A DNA stretch of 64,000 nt from Encephalitozoon hellem ATCC 50504 (lineage: Eukaryota; Microsporidia; Unikaryonidae), in NCBI RefSeq assembly GCF_000277815.2, contig NC_018479.1:1-64000 (forward strand), given 5' to 3'. This document shows, one piece after another, positions 35,746-44,481 of the stretch; position 1 is the first letter of the stretch, and every line of letters starts with the position of its first letter. A program made the position numbers and the translations under genes. The notes under the pieces were generated by a model. It searched no databases and had not been told where the DNA came from. It was given only the letters and a program-made list of their open reading frames with translations.

Positions 35746-36006
35746 TTATCTATCACGATTCTTCTTTTTCTTGAAAACACCCATAGACTCCAGTCTTTCC
35801 CTCTCGGCAATGGCATCTGCCTTTCTTTTTTCTATCCTTTTCATTATATGGTTGAGTGGAACGCTGCGCTTCTTTACATGGCCACCAAGCTTCACCATCT
35901 TCCTCTTCTTTGAGTTAATTCTTTCTCTGGGTGTTTTGCTGTTTTCTATGACATTCTCTATCTCTCTCATGCATTCTTGAAGCTCTTTCGACACTTTTCT
36001 TGGCAT
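35746..36006 (-). CDS. Small basic hypothetical protein
   Basis: 86 aa, about one third Lys/Arg, predicted helical. Segments: a leading KELQECMREIENVIEN helix, a central SKKRKMVKLGGHVKKRSVPLNHIMKRIEKRKADAI, and a KKKKNRDR tail. The look is that of a nucleolar or ribosome-assembly peptide, but I do not recognise a family. The ATG is at 36004-36006 and the gene is divergent from cofilin (about 80 bp between starts). Confidence 0.55.
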   Translation of the reverse strand: MPRKVSKELQECMREIENVIENSKTPRERINSKKRKMVKLGGHVKKRSVPLNHIMKRIEKRKADAIAERERLESMGVFKKKKNRDR

Positions 36007-36089
36007 CGGTAGGGCATTCCCGATACAAGATTAAGTTTCCAGAACGTATAGGTTTTACCATTAATCCCTATAAACATTAACCCCTCCGA

Positions 36090-36557
36090 ATGAACTTGAG
36101 CATACCTGGATTAGACCTTATAAGGAGCGAAATCTCGGAGATAAGAAGCGGGAACCTTCGTTACACAATTGCTTATCTGTCGATAAAGGAGCCCATATCG
36201 CTTTCTGTAGTCAAGAGTGGAGGGAGGACCAAGAATTTTGACTACAAGAGGAAATATACCATAGAGGAGCTTCGTGAAACGTTCGATGAGTTTTTGGGAG
36301 GCATCAACGAGAAGGACCCTTGCCTTGTAGTATACGATTTTATACACTTTGATAATGATGGAATTCAGAAGAACACGCTTTGTTTGATTTCTTACATCCC
36401 CGAGCATCTCATGCCACTTGAAAAAGTTGCATATTCCACCAATGTCTTAAATCTTAAGGACCTGTTGGATATCTCTGTTCATATTCCCATAAAAAAGAAA
36501 TCTGACTTCATCTTTGACGATATTGCCGAGAAGTGTGCAGCATCACGAATGAAATAA
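36090..36557 (+). CDS. COF1: Cofilin/ADF actin-depolymerising factor
   Basis: 155 aa forming a single ADF-H domain. Match points: N-terminal MNLSIPGLD (in place of MASGV), LRYTIAYLSI, PCLVVYDFIHFDNDGIQKNTLCLISYIPE (family: RYAVYDFEY...G.R.KI.FI.W.PD), a long helix region around MPLEKVAYSTNVLNLKDLL, and IKKKSDFIFDDI. Cofilin severs and recycles actin filaments. Confidence 0.83.
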   Translation: MNLSIPGLDLIRSEISEIRSGNLRYTIAYLSIKEPISLSVVKSGGRTKNFDYKRKYTIEELRETFDEFLGGINEKDPCLVVYDFIHFDNDGIQKNTLCLISYIPEHLMPLEKVAYSTNVLNLKDLLDISVHIPIKKKSDFIFDDIAEKCAASRMK

Positions 36558-36642
36558 ATGTTTTATTATTATACTTTATGAGACTAGCCACAGTCCTGGC
36601 TATTGTTGGTTTTTAAATATTTCCATCTATATTACAAAAGAT

Positions 36643-37068
36643 ATGGGTCAGGAAACAAACATAAGATCTACTAGAGGACTGAGAAGGCACACAAGAAGTA
36701 AAACCCAGGTTATTTTCTTTGATAGTGCCCAGATAATAAAAGCAGACAGAGAGGCACAATCACACCGGCATGAATGCAAAATAGAGGCTGATAAAGAGGT
36801 ATCATTCTCCAAAAATGATACAAAGGCATTCAGTGTCTCAAGCAGCGAAAGGATGTTTTCTTTCAAAGATCTTCTAAAGACTTTCAACAGTTTAGAAGGA
36901 AAAGCATCGCAAAAGACATCGGGGTCTAGATCCAGTATAAGCTCCATCGAATCCTTGAGCCGGGACACTATGATGAAGAGGAGAGAAATGTTTGATCGGG
37001 CCTTTAATGATGTTTCTGAGCAAAAAAGACATGTATACTCGTTTTCTAGAGGATGTGCAAGAGATTAA
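36643..37068 (+). CDS. Hypothetical Ser/Lys-rich protein
   Basis: 141 aa, hydrophilic, with no signal peptide or membrane segment; many Ser, Arg and Lys residues. A middle MFSFKDLLKTFNSLEG segment and a C-terminal MMKRREMFDRAFNDVSEQKRHVYSF could be helical binding motifs. MGQE at the start is a possible myristoylation site, by pattern only. No family recognised. It lies between cofilin and ECM1. Confidence 0.5.
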   Translation: MGQETNIRSTRGLRRHTRSKTQVIFFDSAQIIKADREAQSHRHECKIEADKEVSFSKNDTKAFSVSSSERMFSFKDLLKTFNSLEGKASQKTSGSRSSISSIESLSRDTMMKRREMFDRAFNDVSEQKRHVYSFSRGCARD

Positions 37069-37142
37069 CTTCATGACTGAATGATTTGCTTCTCATTGCG
37101 AGGCCAGATCATTTTAAAACTTTTCATAAAGAACGCCGATCC

Positions 37143-37991
37143 ATGGAGAATAACAAAGAAGAGATCAGAAAGCACTATAACAGCATCAAAGAGAAAGGGA
37201 GAGAAGTTAGGCAGAGAAGCAGGGCTATAAATATTAGGAACGCAAATAATTTCATTAAGGCTTGCCTTATAAGATTGTATACAAAGAAAGGAGATTCTGT
37301 TTTAGATCTTGGATGCGGTAAGGGAGGAGATCTATTGAAATATGAAAGAGCAGGGATCGACGAGTACTATGGGATTGACATTGCAGAAGTGTCTATAAGA
37401 GATGCCTGTGCCAGAGCAGAAAATATGAAGAGAAGGTTCAAGGTTTCATTTAAGGCACAGGATGTATATAATCAGCACATTTCACTTGGGAAAATGTTCG
37501 AAATAGTGTCTTCACAGTTTAGCTTTCATTATGCCTTTTCGAGCGATGAGTCCTTGGACATTTCTTTGAGAAACGTTGCGGAGCATTTGAAGCCCAGGGG
37601 GTATTTTATCATAACAGTTCCTTCCAAGGAAGTTATCCTTGATAGATACAGGCAAGGCAGAATGTCAAACGACTTCTATAAAATAGAAATTGATAAGGAG
37701 GAGAATGATCCAATTGAAAGCATCAGAGAATATCGATTCACACTGGTGGATTCCGTAAACAACTGCGTGGAGTACCTTGTTGATTTCATAAAGATGATTG
37801 ATGGGTTTAAGAAGCTTGGGATTGTGCTGGTTGAAAGGAAAGGGTTTATTGACTTTTTTGAGGAAGAAAGCAAAAGGAACCAAGAACTACTTAGACGGAT
37901 GAGAGTTAGACGGCTGGGGAAAGAAGAGGCGGAAGTTGTTGGAACCTATGAAATCATGGTCTTTCAGAAGCTAGACAAAAGCGAAGACTAA
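37143..37991 (+). CDS. ECM1: mRNA cap guanine-N7 methyltransferase (Ecm1/Abd1)
   Basis: It transfers a methyl group from S-adenosylmethionine to N7 of the GpppN cap. 282 aa: the SAM site [29 protein letters not shown], and [21 protein letters not shown] around the cap-guanine pocket, then [17 protein letters not shown]. The E. cuniculi enzyme Ecm1 (locus ECU10_0380 from memory, crystal structure known) is close in sequence. The frame extends upstream to a TTG at 37086 and that stretch resembles the E. cuniculi N-terminus, so the real start may be further 5' or diverged. The stop codon interleaves with that of convergent SEC5. Confidence 0.95.
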   Translation: MENNKEEIRKHYNSIKEKGREVRQRSRAINIRNANNFIKACLIRLYTKKGDSVLDLGCGKGGDLLKYERAGIDEYYGIDIAEVSIRDACARAENMKRRFKVSFKAQDVYNQHISLGKMFEIVSSQFSFHYAFSSDESLDISLRNVAEHLKPRGYFIITVPSKEVILDRYRQGRMSNDFYKIEIDKEENDPIESIREYRFTLVDSVNNCVEYLVDFIKMIDGFKKLGIVLVERKGFIDFFEEESKRNQELLRRMRVRRLGKEEAEVVGTYEIMVFQKLDKSED

Positions 37992-39526
37992 GTGTCTAAT
38001 AAAAACTCGAATTGATCACGAATCCCGTCTATTTTCTTTCTAAGGTCATTGGATACTCTTGGCGGTTCAGTTCCGAGGATGTTAGATAAGTAATGGATAA
38101 CTACAGGGCGGCCTTCTAGCAATGGCCTCATGCGTTTTATTATGCGCAAATACTCCATTGGCATCTCCTCTATGATTCTTACAATTTCCATGAGAACTTG
38201 CTCATCGGGTGCTCTTCTTTCGATCATTTCTTTTACAACTCCAACTACTTTTGTGGCATGGTTTTCCATGTAGTTGTTTATCATTTTGTATAGGTCTTTA
38301 ACATCTTCAGACTCAGGCGACCCCAACAGATGCCTTATTCCATAGATACTTTTTATCACGGTCTCGAGGTCAGAGAATTTCCTTAGTTCCACTGATTCAT
38401 AGCACCTGCCTACATATTCTAAAGCCTTGTTCTTAAGATAGCTCTTTTCTTCTTTAGAGGTAATATCGGTAAAAGAGCAGAAGATATTCTCCAAATGCCT
38501 CATCGCATTTTCAAATGTATCTATTGTCACTGCAGGTATCTTCCCGAACTCGTTATCAATCACCCTAGTTTTTACATTTTTGAGATAGGAGAGATAGGCC
38601 ATTTTTGCGTCAGTGCAAAATTGAACGATCTTGATATTTTGCTTTAGTTTCCTTATCCAGATCTTAGCAAAGAGTAGTCCCTTTCCATACAGAATCTTCT
38701 CAATGCATTGAAAGTAATGATTGGTTCCCTGGATTTGGATTTTCCCATTGACTCTCCCCATGATCTTCAGGTAATGCCTAGTTATTTCTTTCAGGCATTC
38801 CTGCTCATTTAGGTAAGACAACTCCAAGCTTTTTACGCTATTTTCTTTAAAATTGACTAGCAGAGTATTCATAATCTTATGCTCAGACTTATGCTCGCAA
38901 ACCTGAAAGTATAGATCAAAGTAATAGAGTGCCTCATGGAAAGAGCATCTAGGCCTTTGGATGTTTTTATATAGGATTTCCAGGAACTCGCACCTTTCAT
39001 CGTGGATGGAATTCCAGATCTTTTGCACATATGCAGAGTTCTTTAACTCTTCATACATCTTCATTGCACCCCTGTATATATCGACAAACCGCTCAAGATT
39101 GTGGATGTTTATTCTTAGGCTGGATTTCACATTGAACAGAAGGCCATATTTCTTGATGTAGTACTCTCTCCTGCCCTCGCTAACCTCGCCCCTATTATCA
39201 TCAGATATTCCAGAGGTAATGGCTCTGAACTTCTCCTCAATCACCTTAATATTGCTTTCGAGATCAGAGGTAAACTCTTTGTCATATCCCTTTTGTTTGA
39301 TGTCTATCCAAATCTCCTCCAGAACCGCTCTGCACTGCACAAATTTCCCGAAGTGCTGCTTTACGAGCTGCTTGTTTTTGACCTTTGTTTTATTTATCAC
39401 CTTTGTCAGAAATATTAATGCATCGTTCAGATCATACTCGGTGGAGTTGGCATATGTCTTGTTTATCACGTCTGTGGCATTGAAATCTTTTCCTGGGCCC
39501 TTTGTTTGGTAGACCTCTGTGTCCAT
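37988..39526 (-). CDS. SEC5: Exocyst subunit Sec5-like
   Basis: 512 aa, all helical. The N-terminal [42 protein letters not shown] resembles the Sec5 block (FL..VH...S...L..GL..L...K...LK.LV..NFD.FV..K...D). The protein is shorter than yeast Sec5 (971 aa). Exocyst tethers secretory vesicles at the plasma membrane. The remainder offers no motif and is assigned by the N-terminal block only. It shares 4 bp with the 3' end of ECM1. Confidence 0.6.
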   Translation of the reverse strand: MDTEVYQTKGPGKDFNATDVINKTYANSTEYDLNDALIFLTKVINKTKVKNKQLVKQHFGKFVQCRAVLEEIWIDIKQKGYDKEFTSDLESNIKVIEEKFRAITSGISDDNRGEVSEGRREYYIKKYGLLFNVKSSLRINIHNLERFVDIYRGAMKMYEELKNSAYVQKIWNSIHDERCEFLEILYKNIQRPRCSFHEALYYFDLYFQVCEHKSEHKIMNTLLVNFKENSVKSLELSYLNEQECLKEITRHYLKIMGRVNGKIQIQGTNHYFQCIEKILYGKGLLFAKIWIRKLKQNIKIVQFCTDAKMAYLSYLKNVKTRVIDNEFGKIPAVTIDTFENAMRHLENIFCSFTDITSKEEKSYLKNKALEYVGRCYESVELRKFSDLETVIKSIYGIRHLLGSPESEDVKDLYKMINNYMENHATKVVGVVKEMIERRAPDEQVLMEIVRIIEEMPMEYLRIIKRMRPLLEGRPVVIHYLSNILGTEPPRVSNDLRKKIDGIRDQFEFLLDT

Positions 39527-39543
39527 AGCTATGGACTATAGAA

Positions 39544-39549
39544 AAATTT
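39544..39549 (+). promoter_or_regulatory. AAATTT-like element upstream of RPS23
   Basis: AAATTT lies 41 bp before the RPS23 ATG, between the divergent SEC5 and RPS23 starts. An AAATTT-like signal has been described upstream of highly expressed (ribosomal) genes in microsporidia; here it is combined with the CCCCC element at 39583. Confidence 0.4.
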
Positions 39550-39582
39550 TATCACCTTGCATTAGAAAAAAACAAATGGTGT

Positions 39583-39587
39583 CCCCC
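39583..39587 (+). promoter_or_regulatory. CCC-type start-proximal element of RPS23
   Basis: CCCCC two bases before the RPS23 ATG (GTCCCCCACATG), the same arrangement as RPL23A and RFA1. Confidence 0.5.
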
Positions 39588-39589
39588 AC

Positions 39590-40012
39590 ATGTCAGGGCT
39601 GTTTTCTGCCAACAATCTGATAAAGAGCAGGAAGGCCAAGAGATTGGCAGACACCACCTACAGGAAGCGGGCACTTGGAACAAAATACAAGCACAGTGTA
39701 CTCGGAAGGGCTCCTCAGGCAAAGGCAATCGTATTGGAGAAAATTGGTGTGGAGGCCAAACAGCCAAACTCTGCCATAAGAAAGGCTGTTAGATGCCAGC
39801 TAATTGCAACTGGAAAGAGGATAACTGCATTTGTCCCTTATGACGGGTCAGTCACATACATTGAGAGCAATGACGAAGTGACTGTAGAAGGATTTGGTAA
39901 GAAGGGGAGAAGTTTTGGAGATATTCCTGGAATTAGATTCAAAGTATGCAAGGTGCAAAACGTGTCTCTGCACGCTATATTTACAGGGAAGAAGGAGAAG
40001 CCTTCAAGGTAA
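39590..40012 (+). CDS. RPS23: 40S ribosomal protein S23 (uS12)
   Basis: 140 aa (human 143). Decoding-centre protein with the conserved loop [30 protein letters not shown] containing PNSA, and the C-terminal [12 protein letters not shown]. The Pro at the hydroxylation position of the PNSA loop is present. No intron at the 5' end. Confidence 0.97.
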   Translation: MSGLFSANNLIKSRKAKRLADTTYRKRALGTKYKHSVLGRAPQAKAIVLEKIGVEAKQPNSAIRKAVRCQLIATGKRITAFVPYDGSVTYIESNDEVTVEGFGKKGRSFGDIPGIRFKVCKVQNVSLHAIFTGKKEKPSR

Positions 40013-40053
40013 TATTAAAGTCTAATGGCTGTTTTCTTCCATATCAAAAGAGT

Positions 40054-40680
40054 TTATTTTTGCTGCTTCTTCTGTTCCTCAAGGGACAGCCTGATGGCCT
40101 CTGCCAATTCCGGGTCGTCTTCCTCGAGAAGCTCACCTCCGGTTACAAACGGCAAGACCCGATCGACAAACTCCTCGTTAGGATTAACCACTATACATGA
40201 GAAATTTGTGAAGTCGATCTTTTTGTAAGCTTCTGCCATTTCCATAGCCTCGCCAAAGAAAACCATCTTTACCATGATCCCGAATGTTAGAAGTTGATAT
40301 ATCCTTGCAAACAGTTCATCTTTTTCTGTTTCCTGAGGTTCAGAGCCAAGAAAAATCACTAGCATGCATCCTGGAGAATCCTTCTGGTTGAAAATATAAA
40401 GGGACTGAGAAAGACACCTCATAATGTCTCCATTTCTTTCCAGCTTTATTTCGTTGAGGAAGGTCTTTATGTAGGACCTCTGCTTTGTTGGCGTGATTAT
40501 ATCATTGGACTGTGCTTGAACTAGAGGAATTATTCCTACTGTATTTTCCTGGTTGTCTTCGAACTTTCTTGATATAAGAGACTCCACCGTTTCCTTTTGC
40601 ACCATAAACCTACTTGGGAGATAGTCTTGATTCTGAGAAGCCATTCCATTATCAAACAATACAACAATAGTCTCAGGCAT
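40054..40680 (-). CDS. RPN10: Proteasome ubiquitin receptor Rpn10
   Basis: 208 aa. An N-terminal vWA domain (ETIVVLFDNGMASQNQDYLPSRF..QKETVESLI; the family has E.....D.S..MRNGDY.P.R...Q), followed by one ubiquitin-interacting motif DDPELAEAIRLSLEEQ near the C-terminus (about 186-201) and a short basic tail. It binds ubiquitin chains at the 19S base-lid interface. Length resembles yeast Rpn10 (268 aa) minus the tail. Confidence 0.9.
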   Translation of the reverse strand: MPETIVVLFDNGMASQNQDYLPSRFMVQKETVESLISRKFEDNQENTVGIIPLVQAQSNDIITPTKQRSYIKTFLNEIKLERNGDIMRCLSQSLYIFNQKDSPGCMLVIFLGSEPQETEKDELFARIYQLLTFGIMVKMVFFGEAMEMAEAYKKIDFTNFSCIVVNPNEEFVDRVLPFVTGGELLEEDDPELAEAIRLSLEEQKKQQK

Positions 40681-40788
40681 TCTGGGGGTGCCTCGTTCCG
40701 CGAATTTAGGGCGAAAGCCTTGGAAAGACGCCTGGAAAGCAGATTCAAACAGGACATCTTGCTCGATATATCAGCCATAAACTGCAAT

Positions 40789-42411
40789 TTATTGATTGTC
40801 TCGGCATTCTGCCAGTTCTACATTAATGAAGTCATTTCTTTCAATAGATTCTCTGTACTTTCTGCTTATGTAAAAAACAGATCTTATCCATATTATACAA
40901 AACACACCTACAAACACAGTAGATATAGAAACCATGTTTCTAACATCCCTGACATCAAAGACAACTGTTATTAGGGTGCAATATACAGAGCCTATTGTCT
41001 TTCCAATGTTTATTCCCAGTCCGTCATGTATTCCTCTGAAGGAATGCCTGTGAATGGGGCTTACTCTTATGGAAGCTGCTTCCTTTGCAACGTCGAAGAA
41101 GCAGTACTTGGATATTCTTATGACCGTTGTCAAAAACATCCCAGCATAGTTTTCAAGGACAAAACTTCCCATATACCCTTCTCTGGGAAGAACTTGATCG
41201 TCCTCGGCGATGTTGTTGAAGAAGACCATAGGGAAAAATAAGAGTAATGCGATAATGGCGACGGCAGGTGCAACTATTGCCACCGAAATCCACCCTCTTC
41301 TCTCTATAAGATGAGTTGCTGGCCTAAAGAACATCACAAGCAGAAAGACAGAAGTTATTATCTGTGCCATGGCATTTAGTTTGTTCATGTATGAGGACCT
41401 AGGCGAAGATGCTTGTGCTGCCCCAAGTATTATTCCTCCTCTGTACGTTGCTTCAAATATGTTGGAACATACAGAAGATGCCACCACCGTTTCGGTCATT
41501 GCCATAAGGAACCTAGATCTCTTCATTATTCCTAATGATTTAACAAACCCCATCTTGCGGGCATTCTGTACCTTTTTGCCTTCGTAGTCCGAATCTTCTT
41601 TTGTAGTAACCTTGTCTATAAAGAAGCTTGTCATTGCAGTCACTACTGTAAGCATTGAAGTTGCAACAAATACGTAAGAGAATAGCCTTTCCTTTAGGTG
41701 ATATGGAAGCCCGTCCCTGTAACTGTTTAGACTCTTTGTAAGCAAGCCCGAGGACAGCATGACAATCCCTGATATCAGAGACACTGTGGGCAAAAACTTC
41801 TTTACTTGGGCCTCTGTGCACTGGTGAATTGCTCTTGAGAAGAACATGAAGGAAATTATTAAGGACCCCCACAGCTCTGCTACAAGATAGAGTATGGTCG
41901 AGGACCATTCGCTAAAGACGAGGAATATTGGGAAGAAAAAGTCCATATGTCTAGCCTTCATTTTTCCATCACTAAATATGTCTCTTGACCAGAAAAAGTC
42001 CGGTTGAAGTCTCCCGCGATAGGGCCAAATCACAAACCCAAAAAATAAAAAAAACATGGATAAGATGATAAGGATAACTTCGAGCATTCTTGGTTGGCTA
42101 AGGAATTTTAGCCCTTTCTGCACAATAACGATGAAAAAGAATGTCACCGGTAAGACCAACACAGACTTTATGAATAATATTGAGCTAGGTATTTGGCTAT
42201 TCATCATGACCATATCGCCTAGAATATATAGGAATGCATCTATGTATGAAAGTAGGCCATAAAGCATGCCAAATAACAAGGTGAACTTAGTATCGCTATT
42301 GATAGATTTTAGTTTCTTAATTATTCTTGTGTGAACATAAGCAGTGCGCCCTCCGTTTTTAAGTGTGCTGTCTCTCCGGTCTGTTTCATCAATGCGTTCA
42401 TTTTCCGACAT
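40789..42411 (-). CDS. NTT: ATP/ADP translocase (NTT, AAA/Tlc family), copy 1
   Basis: A bacterial-type nucleotide transporter of the Chlamydia/Rickettsia Tlc family that imports ATP from the host cell in exchange for ADP. 540 aa, about 12 hydrophobic helices. Shared with the two other copies in this window: the FFW.RDIF.D.KM segment, the FL.FSEWSSTILYLVAELWGSLIISF block, and a late GLGINIGKTIGS. In this copy the usual Q.DPLYR..YKAVYDGL motif is changed to V.PIHR...GIHDGL, so substrate-site residues are altered. Located on the minus strand, divergent from the RPC31-like gene. Probably in the plasma membrane, but location is not shown by sequence. Confidence 0.92.
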   Translation of the reverse strand: MSENERIDETDRRDSTLKNGGRTAYVHTRIIKKLKSINSDTKFTLLFGMLYGLLSYIDAFLYILGDMVMMNSQIPSSILFIKSVLVLPVTFFFIVIVQKGLKFLSQPRMLEVILIILSMFFLFFGFVIWPYRGRLQPDFFWSRDIFSDGKMKARHMDFFFPIFLVFSEWSSTILYLVAELWGSLIISFMFFSRAIHQCTEAQVKKFLPTVSLISGIVMLSSGLLTKSLNSYRDGLPYHLKERLFSYVFVATSMLTVVTAMTSFFIDKVTTKEDSDYEGKKVQNARKMGFVKSLGIMKRSRFLMAMTETVVASSVCSNIFEATYRGGIILGAAQASSPRSSYMNKLNAMAQIITSVFLLVMFFRPATHLIERRGWISVAIVAPAVAIIALLLFFPMVFFNNIAEDDQVLPREGYMGSFVLENYAGMFLTTVIRISKYCFFDVAKEAASIRVSPIHRHSFRGIHDGLGINIGKTIGSVYCTLITVVFDVRDVRNMVSISTVFVGVFCIIWIRSVFYISRKYRESIERNDFINVELAECRDNQ

Positions 42412-42574
42412 TTCGGGGTATTGGCCTTGAGAAAATTAAATGGGTTTGTTGTTAAACTTGATTGATTCTCTATGCGACATATTTATGTTAAGACAAGGAG
42501 TTCTTCAAGTTTAAATTGAGCTCGGCCATGGCACACTCGAAGAGAATTAAATTCCACCTTCGCAATCCCAGATC

Positions 42575-42985
42575 ATGGGTGGCGAGTGGAAGAGCCTCAG
42601 GATTGAGCACGATTTGAGTCACGAACGAATTATTGAGTGGGAAAAGATTATAAAGCAGCACATAAGGCAGAATTCACTAAACTTGGAAACTGAAAATGAG
42701 ATTGAGAGATACTCCGACAGATATTTCAAAAGCCGCCTCTCTGAAGACATGATAAAAGAGATAGTGGATGGAGAGCTGATGCCGCCGGAGATTTCAAGAA
42801 TATTTGGAGAAAGGAGAGAAAAGAAGATGGAGGACATTGGAGAGATTGAAAGCTCGGCTGAAGAGGAGATTACCGTGTCAGAAGAGATTGAGAATAGCGG
42901 CGAAATTGAAAATGACTATGTGGATAATTTCTATGAAGATGAAGACGAGCTTACGGAGGAAAAGAACGAAGAGGGTTTTTTCTGA
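42575..42985 (+). CDS. RPC31: RNA polymerase III subunit RPC7/RPC31-like
   Basis: 136 aa. A helical N-terminal half is followed by a strongly acidic C-terminus ending in ENDYVDNFYEDEDELTEEKNEEGFF, which resembles the DY..NYF..ED tail of the Rpc31/RPC7 subunit. Rpc31 forms a trimer with Rpc34 and Rpc82 for initiation; RPC34 is also in this window. The match rests on acidic composition and the tail motif, so other acidic nuclear proteins remain possible. Confidence 0.5.
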   Translation: MGGEWKSLRIEHDLSHERIIEWEKIIKQHIRQNSLNLETENEIERYSDRYFKSRLSEDMIKEIVDGELMPPEISRIFGERREKKMEDIGEIESSAEEEITVSEEIENSGEIENDYVDNFYEDEDELTEEKNEEGFF

Positions 42986-43066
42986 CACATGTTTGCCTAG
43001 AAAAGGGCCCTGCCGCACTTGAAAATAAAATTTTTGCAAACTGTAGCCTTGATTCTATAGTCTGAA

Positions 43067-44266
43067 ATGAAATTTGACGAGCTCAGAGTTGATAAGTCTT
43101 TGATAGAGGTATGTGAAGAGAATGGCATTGCAGAGCCCACAGAAATCCAAGAGCAGGTGATTCCTGCGATTGTTGGTGGAAGTGATATCATTGCGGTTTC
43201 CCAAACTGGATCTGGGAAGACCCTTGCATTTGTTCTCCCGATAGTTTCATGTCTATTGTCGAAAAACAGATCCTTTTATTGCCTAGTTATTGCACCTACA
43301 AGAGAGCTATCCTCCCAAATAGCCGAGTGCTTTAGCATGTTTGAAAATACAGGGCTCCGGGTCTGCCTGCTGGTGGGTGGAACTAGCTTCAATGTTCAGG
43401 CGAACCAACTTTCTAAGCATCCGCATGTTATTGTTGGGACGCCGGGGAGAATTGCCGAGCACATTCTGAAAACAAAGTCATTCAAAATAGAAAGAGTAAG
43501 AAAGCTTGTTCTTGACGAGGCGGATAGATTTTTTGAGCAGGACTTTGTAGAAGACTTGGAAACGATTATTCGAAGTCTAAGAGAGAAAAGACAGACTCTC
43601 CTTTTTACGGCAACAATGTCCGACGAGATATCCAAGCTGTCCAATTCGATATTAAGAAGTCCCAAGACCATCCGTGTTGTAGAGAAGTATGAAACTGTTC
43701 CTACTCTGAAGGAGTACTACCTATTTATAGCCATGAAATGGAAGAATTCTGCACTGGTTGAGTTGCTTGAAATGAATCCGGGAGTATCTGTGATTGTGTT
43801 TGTGTCTATGTGTGTAACTGCCCGAGTAATGTCTCTAGCACTAAGTAGGCTTGGATTTCACTCAGAAGCATTGCATGGAGAGCTTATTCAGGAGAAAAGG
43901 GAGGAGACCATGAGAATGTTCAAGGAGAACAAGTTCAGCATTCTTGTTTGCACCGATGTTGGAAGTAGAGGATTGGACATAAGTCATGTAGATCTTGTAA
44001 TAAACTTTGATGTTCCGAAGAGTGGAAAGGATTATGTCCATCGTGTTGGAAGGACAGCAAGGGCAGGGAGGTCTGGAACCGCCATCACACTTGTGACCCA
44101 GTACGACATTGAGCAACTCCAGAGAGTTGAGTTTGCACTAAAGAAAAGCCTAGAGGAGTTCGGGCACATAAAAAAGGACTTCAAATCGACGTACAGGAAG
44201 ATTGAGGAGGCCATTGAATCTGCACAGGAGATTCTCAAAGAAGAAAAAAGAAGCAATAGAAGATAG
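43067..44266 (+). CDS. RRP3: DEAD-box RNA helicase, Rrp3/DDX47-like
   Basis: 399 aa, just the two RecA domains. Q motif PTEIQEQ (24-30), Walker A QTGSGKT (46-52), PTRELS (77-82), GG, TPGR (125-128), DEAD (150-153), motif III present as TAT rather than SAT (181-183), SILVCTDVGSRGLDI, HRVGRTARAGRSG. The stretch VTQYDIEQLQRVE after motif VI matches the Rrp3/DDX47 subgroup. Expected role: 18S rRNA maturation. Confidence 0.88.
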   Translation: MKFDELRVDKSLIEVCEENGIAEPTEIQEQVIPAIVGGSDIIAVSQTGSGKTLAFVLPIVSCLLSKNRSFYCLVIAPTRELSSQIAECFSMFENTGLRVCLLVGGTSFNVQANQLSKHPHVIVGTPGRIAEHILKTKSFKIERVRKLVLDEADRFFEQDFVEDLETIIRSLREKRQTLLFTATMSDEISKLSNSILRSPKTIRVVEKYETVPTLKEYYLFIAMKWKNSALVELLEMNPGVSVIVFVSMCVTARVMSLALSRLGFHSEALHGELIQEKREETMRMFKENKFSILVCTDVGSRGLDISHVDLVINFDVPKSGKDYVHRVGRTARAGRSGTAITLVTQYDIEQLQRVEFALKKSLEEFGHIKKDFKSTYRKIEEAIESAQEILKEEKRSNRR

Positions 44267-44481
44267 CAATGCATATGACTTATTAAACCATGAACGTCTA
44301 GAAGTATTCCTGCAATCCACAAATCTTTGATTCTTGAAAAGTGTTGAGTGGACAGAGATGGTTATTTCTTTACAAAAACTGAGAAAGCTAAAACAGAAAT
44401 GAAACCACATCAGACACAAGTATCAGTATGTCAGAGCTTGCAGATGTTGAAAGTATTTACTTGGATTAGAACTCAGCTGTA

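Noticed and set aside
37086..37142. TTG-initiated N-terminal extension of ECM1.
   Set aside because: It needs a non-ATG start. It does resemble the known N-terminus in E. cuniculi, so it may be translated or may be a relic; I kept the ATG start and recorded the doubt.
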